Positions 18,145 to 25,503 of a DNA stretch of 64,000 nucleotides are shown piece by piece. The position numbers were made by a program, and so were the translations under genes. The DNA lies in the NCBI GenBank assembly GCA_031553495.1, contig JAVBLN010000024.1, positions 186,001 through 250,000 of the forward strand. The letters are read 5' to 3'. Below the pieces are notes generated by a model that worked only from the letters and a program-made list of their open reading frames with translations, was not told where the DNA came from and searched no databases. The stretch comes from Pinibacter sp031553495. Lineage in GTDB: Bacteria; Bacteroidota; Bacteroidia; Chitinophagales; Chitinophagaceae. How positions within the stretch are numbered: position 1 is the stretch's first letter; each line of letters opens with the position of its first letter.

Positions 18145-18768
18145 CTATTGCAAAACTAGTGGATTATGAAAAAAATGACGCCATATGTGCAACATTTATT
18201 ATCTCAATATTGTTGCATTTTTTTGTATCGTTCTTATTATTAACCCATTTCAATATTTTTAGTTTCGGGTTTACATATATCCGCAGTATTTTGTTAGCTC
18301 AAATTAGGATATAAAGAATGTTCCAATTTTATTACGCTGTTTCACATCCGCTCTTGGGCAGGGCAGAGGTGGGTAATACCTATATATTCAAAAAGTTGAT
18401 GCTTTTTTACGAATAAATTCGATTGTTACCTGGCTTAATCTTCTCTGCTATATGCAGTCGTCGGAAAGTGATGGATTTAGAACTGCGCGATATAATAAAC
18501 ACGGCGCAACTTACAGCATTTCAAATTTCAAAACTCAGGTTTCAAATAGAAGCTTTATACATCGCCCAATAGAATTACTACCGATGAAGTGATTGCGACG
18601 CAACGATGATGCCATGAAAAGCTATCGCTGGTATCTAAAAAAACTTCCTGCAATTTGCCGTGTGTCAATGCATTCGTGCTTACCGGTTTATTGGATTAAT
18701 ATTTATTTGGTAGTTTTGAAATTTGGTTTGTACAAAGCAAAAAGCATTAAAAAAATAAATTTGCAGAT
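18145..18768. other. Divergent gap between metal-efflux locus and sulfatase
   Basis: No gene is seen. The only recognisable element is unit 8 (18566-18635), preceded by a short heptamer-like stretch at 18524-18547 (ATTTCAA, ATTTCAA, AACTCAG, GTTTCAA). TAAATTTG at 18756-18763 fits the -7 consensus but has no -33 TTTG at the right spacing. Confidence 0.45.
18566..18635 (+). repeat. Dispersed 65-bp unit 8 (A/B' hybrid, diverged core)
   Basis: It has a left A module (AATAGAATTACTACCG), a diverged core (GATTGCGACGCAACGATG) and a right B module (ATGCCATGAAA). It is one of only two A/B' hybrids in the window. Confidence 0.75.
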
Positions 18769-20346
18769 ATGACTGTAAGTATCATGAATAGATTATTATT
18801 GATTGCTTCAGCGTTCCTTTTTACGATGTCAATCTATGCTCAGCAGCGTCCTAATATTATTTTAATTATGAGTGATGATCATGCGCAACAGTCTATAAGC
18901 GCATACGATACCACATACATTCGCACTCCCAATATCGACAGGCTTGCTAATGAAGGCGCTATTTTCGAAAACAGTTTTTGTACCAATTCAATTTGCGCTC
19001 CAAGTCGTGCGGTAATTCTTACCGGAAAACATTCCAATATCAATGGCCAGGTGCATAACGGAATACGTTTTGACAGCTCTCAGGTCACTTTTCCTAAAAT
19101 GCTTCAGGCAGCAGGTTATAGAACAGGAATGATTGGTAAATGGCATTTGCAAAGTCAGCCAACCGGTTTTGATTATTGGGTTACCATGCATGATCAGGGA
19201 CGTTATTATAATCCTGAATTTATTTATCAAAATGGGGTTACAAAAGTGGAGGAAGGTTATGCTACAAATCTTATTACTGATAAGTCTTTGCAATGGATAG
19301 ATGAAGTGAGCAAAGGCGGACAGCCGTTTTGCCTGTTGCTGTATCACAAAGCGCCGCACAGAAACTGGATGCCGGATACGGCTGATTTGAATTTATTCAG
19401 AGGAAAAAAGTATCCGCTTCCGGGAAATTTTTATGACAGTTACAATGGCCGTGTTGCGGCAGCAGCGCAGGAAATGAGTATTGCTAAAGATATGCTGGTA
19501 ACATATGATCTGAAAATGTACGATCCTGCAATAGAAGATACTAAATGGTCGATAAGGAATTATGTGGATGATTACTCGCGGTTCAATCCTGCGCAAAAAG
19601 CTGCATGGGATAAGGAATACAAACCTGTTATCGATCAGTTTATAAAAAACAGGCCAACAGGAAAAGCATTAAGCGAATGGAAGTATCAGCGATATATGGA
19701 AGATTATTTGCGCACCGTAGCGTCTATTGATAAAAACATTGGCCGTGTATTGCAGTATCTCGATAATCATAATCTTGCAAACAATACTATTGTGATTTAT
19801 ACCAGCGACCAGGGAATGTATCTTGGCGAACACGGCTGGTTTGATAAACGTTTTATGTATGAAGAATCGCTGCACATGCCGTTACTCATGCGTTATCCCG
19901 GTCATATCCAAGCCGGCACTCATGTAATGCAAATGGTGCAGAACCTGGATTTCGCGCCTACATTACTTGATTTTGCCGGTGTAAAACCCGATCCTGCAAT
20001 GCAGGGTGTTTCGTTCAAAAAAATTGTTGAGGGAAAATCAAAAAAATGGCGCGACGCAATTTATTACCACTATTATGAATATCCCGGATTTCATAGTGTA
20101 AAACGGCATTATGGTGTGCGCACAGATCGTTATAAACTTATTCATTTTTATTACAACATTGACGTGTGGGAATTTTATGATCTGAAAACAGATCCTCACG
20201 AAATGCACAACGAGTTTAATAATCCGGTCTATGCAAAACAGATCAATAAGCTAAAAAAGAAATTGCAAAAATTGAGAGAGCAGTATAAAGATACTGCTGA
20301 AGATAATTTTAGAATAGGCGGTAGCAATTCGCAAAAAGGCAATTGA
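18769..20346 (+). CDS. Secreted Cys-type sulfatase
   Basis: The 525-residue S1-family arylsulfatase-like enzyme removes sulfate esters from glycans. It carries the formylglycine motif CAPSR at 76-80, metal-binding Asp36-Asp37 (ILIMSDDH), TGKH (85-88), GMIGKWHL, TSDQGMYLGEHGWFDKR and a C-terminal DUF4976-like tail (GVRTDRYKLIHFY). A start at Met6 (18784) gives the cleaner signal peptide (MNRLLLIASAFLFTMSIYAQ). A formylglycine-generating enzyme or anaerobic maturase is needed for activity and is not in the window. Its place beside uronate genes suggests sulfated uronic polysaccharides; that is inference. Confidence 0.93.
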   Translation: MTVSIMNRLLLIASAFLFTMSIYAQQRPNIILIMSDDHAQQSISAYDTTYIRTPNIDRLANEGAIFENSFCTNSICAPSRAVILTGKHSNINGQVHNGIRFDSSQVTFPKMLQAAGYRTGMIGKWHLQSQPTGFDYWVTMHDQGRYYNPEFIYQNGVTKVEEGYATNLITDKSLQWIDEVSKGGQPFCLLLYHKAPHRNWMPDTADLNLFRGKKYPLPGNFYDSYNGRVAAAAQEMSIAKDMLVTYDLKMYDPAIEDTKWSIRNYVDDYSRFNPAQKAAWDKEYKPVIDQFIKNRPTGKALSEWKYQRYMEDYLRTVASIDKNIGRVLQYLDNHNLANNTIVIYTSDQGMYLGEHGWFDKRFMYEESLHMPLLMRYPGHIQAGTHVMQMVQNLDFAPTLLDFAGVKPDPAMQGVSFKKIVEGKSKKWRDAIYYHYYEYPGFHSVKRHYGVRTDRYKLIHFYYNIDVWEFYDLKTDPHEMHNEFNNPVYAKQINKLKKKLQKLREQYKDTAEDNFRIGGSNSQKGN

Positions 20347-20380
20347 TCTTGTGAGATAAGACCAATCGATATATAATTTA

Positions 20381-20444
20381 ACCACAGGCACACAAGAGCT
20401 GCATGTAATTCAGCAATCTCTTGTGTGCCTTGTTATTCTGTGGT
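20381..20444 (+). terminator. Hairpin between sulfatase and SDR genes
   Basis: AGGCACACAAGAG and CTCTTGTGTGCCT form a perfect 13-bp stem, and ACCACAG / CTGTGGT adds an outer stem across a small bulge. The words (CACAAGG, CTTGTG) recur in the long hairpin at 55390-55481. It is a likely terminator for the sulfatase gene. Confidence 0.65.
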
Positions 20445-20521
20445 AAACTTTATGGTTAAAAATCGCCGTAAATAAAGCCGCATACACAATAAATCGCTAA
20501 ATTGTCAAAAATAAACTTGCT

Positions 20522-21361
20522 ATGAATAACGATTTCAAAAACAAAGTGGTAGTAATTACAGGCGGCGGCGGAGTTTTGTGTAGCACGATGGCTAAGGCTT
20601 TGGCTTCCGTTGGAGCGAAAGTTGCAATTCTTGATCTGAAAGTGGAAAACGCGGATAAAGTGGCTAATGAAATTAAACAGGCCGGAGGCGAGGCTATGGG
20701 AGTGGCCGTAAATGTACTGGAAATTGAAAGCCTGAATGCCGCGCACGACAAAGTATTGGCCACGTATGGCCCATGCGATATCCTGATCAACGGCGCCGGT
20801 GGTAATCATCCTAAAGGCACCACTTCAAAAAATCATTTATTTCCGGAAGACTTAGCGGGCAACAGCGATTTGAAAACTTTTTTTGATTTGGATCCGGAAG
20901 GGATCAAATTTGTTTTCGAGCTGAATTTTATCGGCACTTTATTACCTACACAGGTTTTTGCGAAAGGTATGGTTGGCCGCGCCGGTGCCACTATCATCAA
21001 TATCTCGTCGATGAATGCTTTCCGTCCGCTTACAAAAATTCCGGCATATAGCGGAGCAAAAGCCGCTATTTCTAATTTTACGCAGTGGCTGGCAGTTCAT
21101 TTCTCTAAAGTTGGTATTCGTGTAAATGCTTTGGCTCCCGGCTTTTTCTTAACCGAACAAAATCGAACGTTGCTTACCACTACGGATGGATCGCTTACCG
21201 AACGCGGTAATACAATTATTTCCCATACACCAATGGGACGCTTTGGTACACCCGATGATTTAACTGGCACCCTGCTTTGGTTGTGCAGCGATGCTTCTGC
21301 ATTTGTAACCGGTGTTGTAGTGCCTGTTGACGGCGGTTTTAGCGCATTCAGCGGCGTGTAA
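20522..21361 (+). CDS. SDR-family oxidoreductase, likely D-mannonate/fructuronate oxidoreductase
   Basis: The 279-residue cytoplasmic dehydrogenase has the nucleotide motif TGGGGVLCS at 13-21, NGAGG, an ISS segment and the catalytic pair Tyr176-x3-Lys180 (YSGAKAA). The C-terminal PVDGGFSAF is typical. It lies just upstream of uxuA and fits the Bacteroidota SDR that takes the place of UxuB, reducing D-fructuronate to D-mannonate with NAD(P)H. That specific reaction is inferred from the neighbourhood, because SDR sequence alone does not fix the substrate. Confidence 0.82.
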   Translation: MNNDFKNKVVVITGGGGVLCSTMAKALASVGAKVAILDLKVENADKVANEIKQAGGEAMGVAVNVLEIESLNAAHDKVLATYGPCDILINGAGGNHPKGTTSKNHLFPEDLAGNSDLKTFFDLDPEGIKFVFELNFIGTLLPTQVFAKGMVGRAGATIINISSMNAFRPLTKIPAYSGAKAAISNFTQWLAVHFSKVGIRVNALAPGFFLTEQNRTLLTTTDGSLTERGNTIISHTPMGRFGTPDDLTGTLLWLCSDASAFVTGVVVPVDGGFSAFSGV

Positions 21362-21408
21362 AAAAGATGCTTGAGTTTATTAGGATCGCTTTGATAAAAG
21401 GACTATTG

Positions 21409-21477
21409 TTGCCATGAAATACTACAGTACAAGTGAGTGACACAACGATGATGCCATGAAATTCAATTGCCGGTAAC
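21409..21477 (+). repeat. Dispersed 65-bp unit 9 (B/B')
   Basis: A standard core sits between two TGCCATGAAA copies, a clean B/B' type ending in GCCGGTAACA and an A-tract. It lies between the SDR gene and uxuA. Confidence 0.85.
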
Positions 21478-21542
21478 AAAAAAATAACTCAAACAAAGAA
21501 TAGCTGAAAACAAAGAATATTTCATTTATAAAAACATAGCAA

Positions 21543-22742
21543 ATGGACAATCAGTTTCCTTCCTATAAAAATACAGGCTATCGCATGGAGCAAACTATGC
21601 GCTGGTATGGCCCGAAAGATCCCGTAAGTTTATCAGATATCAGGCAGGCAGGCTGCACAGGTGTGGTTACAGCTTTGCATCATGTGCCAAACGGTGAAGA
21701 ATGGACAGTAGAAGAAATTATGAAACGTAAAAATGAAGTGGAAGCGGCGGGTCTTACCTGGAATGTGGTGGAAAGCGTGCCTGTGCATGAGGGTATTAAA
21801 ACCCAAAGTGAGGGTTTTGAAAAATACATTGAAAATTATAAAAAATCAATTCGCAATCTTGCAGCTTGCAATGTGAGAATTGTTACTTATAATTTTATGC
21901 CGGTGCTCGACTGGACAAGAACTGACCTTGCTTATACAGTGGCTGACGGCAGTAAAGCGCTTCGCTTTGAAAAAGCTGCGTTCGTTGCTTTTGACGTATA
22001 TATGCTGCAAAGAAAAAACGCGGTGAAAGAATATACTATTGATGAGTTGAAGCGTGCCGAAAAACGCTTTTCTGAAATGAGTGAGGAAGATAAACAGCTT
22101 TTACAACGGAATATTATTGCAGGTCTTCCGGGAAGTGAGGAGAGTTTTACCTTAGCGCAATTCCAGGAAGCACTGGATAAATACAAAGACATTGATGCAA
22201 ACAAACTTCGCAGTCATTTGATTTATTTTCTGCAACAGGTAGTGCCGGTGGCAGATGAGGTTGAGGTACAAATGGTTATTCACCCGGACGATCCTCCATA
22301 TGCCATATTAGGACTTCCAAGAGTGGTGAGCACTGCCGCGGATTTCCAGGCATTGATAGATGCTGTTCCGTCATTAAATAACGGATTATGCTATTGTACC
22401 GGTTCTTTTGGTGTGAGAAAAGATAATGATCTGCCTACTATGGTAAAACAATTTGGAGACCGCATCAACTTTATACATCTGCGCAGTACCAGAAGTAATC
22501 AATTTGGTGATTTTTATGAAGACAATCATTTGGAAGGAGACGTAGATATGTATGCAGTGATCAAAGAAATCGTACAGGTTATGCAAAATAGAAAAGTATC
22601 CATCCCTGTTCGTCCAGATCATGGCCATCAAATGCTAGATGATTTAAATAAGAAAACCAACCCTGGCTATTCCGGAATTGGAAGGCTAAGAGGACTGGCC
22701 GAAATTAGAGGAGTGGAACTAGGTATCTTACGTAGTTTGTAA
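21543..22742 (+). CDS. uxuA: Mannonate dehydratase
   Basis: The 399-residue cytoplasmic TIM-barrel enzyme converts D-mannonate to 2-keto-3-deoxygluconate. The N-terminal MEQTMRWYGPKDPVSL, ALHHVPNGEEW, the WNVVESVPVHEGIK segment, the metal-site regions (MVIHPDDPPY, CTGSFG) and RPDHGHQM are diagnostic. The length is normal. With uxaC (3.4 kb) and the SDR gene it completes the isomerase pathway of glucuronate. KDG kinase and aldolase are not in the window. Confidence 0.96.
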   Translation: MDNQFPSYKNTGYRMEQTMRWYGPKDPVSLSDIRQAGCTGVVTALHHVPNGEEWTVEEIMKRKNEVEAAGLTWNVVESVPVHEGIKTQSEGFEKYIENYKKSIRNLAACNVRIVTYNFMPVLDWTRTDLAYTVADGSKALRFEKAAFVAFDVYMLQRKNAVKEYTIDELKRAEKRFSEMSEEDKQLLQRNIIAGLPGSEESFTLAQFQEALDKYKDIDANKLRSHLIYFLQQVVPVADEVEVQMVIHPDDPPYAILGLPRVVSTAADFQALIDAVPSLNNGLCYCTGSFGVRKDNDLPTMVKQFGDRINFIHLRSTRSNQFGDFYEDNHLEGDVDMYAVIKEIVQVMQNRKVSIPVRPDHGHQMLDDLNKKTNPGYSGIGRLRGLAEIRGVELGILRSL

Positions 22743-22752
22743 TTCTTGAAAA

Positions 22753-22797
22753 AGAAATCAGAGGTCAGAAGACAGGGCCTTCTAACCTCTGATTTCT
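22753..22797 (+). terminator. Heptamer-built terminator hairpin after uxuA
   Basis: AGAAATCAGAGGT and ACCTCTGATTTCT make a perfect 13-bp stem, with an inner AGAAG/CTTCT continuation. It starts 10 bases after the stop codon. The arms are made of the CTGATTT and AATCAGA heptamers, and more heptamer sequence (CTCTACC, GCCCACT, GCCTGCA) follows to about 22830. Confidence 0.65.
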
Positions 22798-22952
22798 AAC
22801 ATCTCTACCGCCCACTGCCTGCAGCCGCCGCCCCACTCACATAAATTCGCCGCTACAATTACAATCTCCAGAATTTTTTTATTAAATTGATGAACCTAAG
22901 AGTATACGAAGAAGAGATTTTGTAACATAACAGACGTTGAATAAAAAACCGT

Positions 22953-24431
22953 ATGAGTATGTTGAAGCCTGCAGAATCATTGACAGAAGCTGACGTAAAA
23001 AAAGGACTAAGATTAATTATTTTCGATGGATTAGCCACTGAAACTATGAATGCACTTGTGGGAGGCGTTTTTTTGGTGGCCATGGCTTTGTTGTTGGGTG
23101 CAAGTAATTTTCAGATAGGCTTACTTGCCGCGTTGCCTACAGTTACCAATTTTTTTCAACTGGCTTCAATATGGCTCGTGAGGCGGTTCAATAATCGTCG
23201 TGCGGTGTGTGTCATCGGTTCCTTCCTTGCACGCATACCGCTAATACTTATTGGTGCCGCTGTTTTTTTCTTCAAAGGAAATATTTCTATTGTAATAGTA
23301 TTCTTGTTTTTTTACTACATGTTTGGTTCCATTGCCGGGCTAAGCTGGAACGCATGGATGAAGGATCTTGTACCGGAAAGAATGCTTGGCAGTTATTTTG
23401 CAAGGCGCACTTCTTTTATGCAGGTCACCAATGTTTCACTAAGTTTTATACTGGCTCTTATAATTGATTATGTCAAGCTCCACATGCCTCAAAATGAAAT
23501 TACGGTATACGCTGTAATGTTTGCCGTTGCCGGCATTGTGGGATTGATAGGCGTACTGTTCCTTTCCAAAACACCTGAACCACAGTCGCATTTTTCCGAT
23601 GAGAATATTTTCAAACTATTAAAGCGGCCATTGAAGGACGCTAACTTTCGCAGGTTGCTGGTATTTAATTCCTTCTGGATATTTGCAATAAATATTTCAA
23701 CCCCGTTTTTCAGCGTGTTTATGATGAAGGCTATGGGCCTGCCATTATTTTACATTATCGGACTTACGATTTTAAGCCAGGTGTCCGGTATAATTACAAT
23801 AAGAATGTGGGGCAAATTTGCCGACAGATACAGCAACAAAACGATCATTGCAATTGCAGCGCCATTATATATTCTATGCCTCGCCATGTGGTGCTTTGTA
23901 GGTATATACACGTCGTGGTGGGCAAATATCGCGTTGCTCATTTTTATACATATGCTTTCGGGAACCACGCTGGCGGGCATCAATCTTTGCCTTACCAATA
24001 TTGGCTTGAAACTGGCTCCTACAGATCTCTCCATTATTTATTTGTCGGTAAAAAATATTGTCACATCTGTTTTTTCATCAATGGCGCCGCTTTTGGGTGG
24101 CATCCTTGCCGATTTTTTTTCTACAAGAAATGTGGTTCTCAACATAACCTATCGTGGCCCCGAAATGGAAAAAATCATACATCTTCTCGAGCTTAAAGAC
24201 TGGAATTTTCTTTTTGTGATAAGTGCGCTTATAGCGATTATAGCCATCGAACTTTTAATGGGTGTTAAAGAAATAGGAGAGGTGGACAAAGACAGTGTTC
24301 GCCGCATCATGCGCAGTAGCATTAAAAGTAATTTGCGTGAATATTTCCTGATTGGTTATCTCATCGACTGGCACGAACATTTAATTACCATCATAAGAAA
24401 ACAGAAAGAATCGGTGAAGAAACTGTTTTAA
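22953..24431 (+). CDS. MFS transporter
   Basis: The 492-residue inner-membrane protein has about twelve hydrophobic segments, starting at MNALVGGVFLVAMALLLGAS and including the loop NAWMKDLVPERMLGSYFARR. A C-terminal hydrophilic tail of about 50 residues follows (KDSVRRIMRSSIKSNLREYF). It follows uxuA on the same strand, so uronate or oligo-uronide uptake is plausible but unproven. No substrate-specific motif is recognised. Confidence 0.88.
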   Translation: MSMLKPAESLTEADVKKGLRLIIFDGLATETMNALVGGVFLVAMALLLGASNFQIGLLAALPTVTNFFQLASIWLVRRFNNRRAVCVIGSFLARIPLILIGAAVFFFKGNISIVIVFLFFYYMFGSIAGLSWNAWMKDLVPERMLGSYFARRTSFMQVTNVSLSFILALIIDYVKLHMPQNEITVYAVMFAVAGIVGLIGVLFLSKTPEPQSHFSDENIFKLLKRPLKDANFRRLLVFNSFWIFAINISTPFFSVFMMKAMGLPLFYIIGLTILSQVSGIITIRMWGKFADRYSNKTIIAIAAPLYILCLAMWCFVGIYTSWWANIALLIFIHMLSGTTLAGINLCLTNIGLKLAPTDLSIIYLSVKNIVTSVFSSMAPLLGGILADFFSTRNVVLNITYRGPEMEKIIHLLELKDWNFLFVISALIAIIAIELLMGVKEIGEVDKDSVRRIMRSSIKSNLREYFLIGYLIDWHEHLITIIRKQKESVKKLF

Positions 24432-24481
24432 GGCAAAATGTATAAGTCCGAAGGGCAGTATAATACAATATGTTTGTCTTT

Positions 24482-24546
24482 GGGGACCGGCGGTAGTGCT
24501 ACTATTAAGCATTGTTGTGTCACTCACTTGTGCGGTAGTAATGCTG
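24482..24546 (-). repeat. Dispersed 65-bp unit 10 (A/A')
   Basis: It has standard A modules and a core with one change (CAATGCTTAATAG in place of CGATGCTTAATAG). It is the left arm of composite A. Confidence 0.85.
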
Positions 24547-24704
24547 TGGAGCGGGCAGCGGACAGTAGGCAGTAGAGAGAAATCAGAGGTCAAAAAAAAC
24601 AGTTGAAATTGAAAGTGCTTATTGAATTGAGAGTTGCGAATGCTTTGTCACTGATTGCAAGCCAAAACAAAAGCACTCAAAACTCAAAACTCATCACTCG
24701 CTCC

Positions 24705-24770
24705 ATAGCATTCCTACCGTACAAGTGAGTGACACAACGATGATGCCATGAAATACCGCAGCCAGTATAA
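24705..24770 (+). repeat. Dispersed 65-bp unit 11 (A/B' hybrid)
   Basis: It has a left A module (ATAGCATTCCTACCG), a perfect core and a right B module (ATGCCATGAAATACCG). It is the right arm of composite A. Confidence 0.85.
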
Positions 24771-24849
24771 CAAAAAAAATGCGGTATACACCATGATCAA
24801 ACTAAAATAACTTTGATAATGGTAAATACCGCTGCCTGCATAACAGTGA

Positions 24850-25422
24850 TCAATATATAACATCAGGACTTACAAGATAATCAAAGTTGCCTTCTCCGGC
24901 GTTCTTCAGCAATTGCTGATAGTAGTAGTTATTACGACTGTCTTGTGAGTTGACTACCACAAGAAATGGTTTTCCGTCTTTGCCACATTCAATTTCTATA
25001 AGTTCCACTTTGTCATCATCTTCTTCCAATATCAGCCGGGTTAGTTCGAAATCTTTGTGCGGCTTAATATCATACTCCTCCGCATAGGCTAACGCACTGT
25101 AAATAATATTGTGGGCCAGTTCATAACTAATTTCGATCATTGGCAATTCGGTGTTATTAAAAACCGGGTCCAGTATAGATATATCTTTATTTACATTGTA
25201 AGATGTGCTTTTTACACCCGTACACCATATGTCAACCATGAAATGGCCGAAAGAGACATTGTTATTTACATGCTTTCTTATTATTAATACATTGCAGATA
25301 CCCTCTTCTTTCCAGCCTTTGGTAATGTAACAGGCGTAAATGGGCAGCTTACGTGCTCTTCCGCTTTTCAGATATGCCTTATCACTTAGGGCGGGAGCAG
25401 TATTTCCATTATTTTTTGACAT
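24850..25422 (-). CDS. Conserved hypothetical cytoplasmic protein
   Basis: A 190-residue product is obtained if the start is Met at 25422 (MSKNNGNTAPALSDKAYLKS); the longer frame to 25485 overlaps the leader of the divergent protease gene. It has no signal or membrane segment. Notable blocks are RKLPIYACYITKGWKEEG, VLIIRKHVNNNVSFGHFMVD, the strand-like DIWCTGVKSTSYNVN and an acidic DDDKVELIEIEC. I have seen the VD-x-W/Y-C-x-GVK block in Bacteroidota hypothetical proteins, but I cannot name the family or a function. It diverges from the tricorn gene across 81 bases. Confidence 0.75.
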   Translation of the reverse strand: MSKNNGNTAPALSDKAYLKSGRARKLPIYACYITKGWKEEGICNVLIIRKHVNNNVSFGHFMVDIWCTGVKSTSYNVNKDISILDPVFNNTELPMIEISYELAHNIIYSALAYAEEYDIKPHKDFELTRLILEEDDDKVELIEIECGKDGKPFLVVVNSQDSRNNYYYQQLLKNAGEGNFDYLVSPDVIY

Positions 25423-25503
25423 GGGCAAATATAAAAATAAAAGTCTTTCGGAATTTTGCATATCTTTTACATACAAAAAATTCATAACCCAAAAGTAAAC
25501 AGC

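Larger units (their letters stand above)
24482..24770. repeat. Composite inverted repeat element A (units 10 and 11)
   Basis: Unit 10 (minus) and unit 11 (plus) face outward as roughly 65-bp terminal inverted repeats. The similarity continues inward as TGTGGAGCG / CGCTCCATAG. The roughly 160-bp middle is heptamer-rich (GGCAGTA, GAGAGAA, ATCAGAG; then ACTCAAA, ACTCAAA, ACTCATC). A near-identical middle sits in the composite at 28889-29190. It fills the convergent gap between the MFS gene and the minus-strand hypothetical gene. Confidence 0.75.

Noticed and set aside
18756..18763. TAAATTTG before the sulfatase gene as promoter
   Set aside because: The nearest TTTG is 25 bases away instead of 19-21, and the box is only six bases from the first start codon; kept only as a remark.
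24545..24710. Possible CRISPR array in the repeat-rich gaps
   Set aside because: Periods are seven or eight bases and degenerate, with no regular spacers and no cas genes.
25426..25433. Minus-strand TATATTTG upstream of the hypothetical gene
   Set aside because: Only three bases from the preferred start codon and no -33 box at the right distance.
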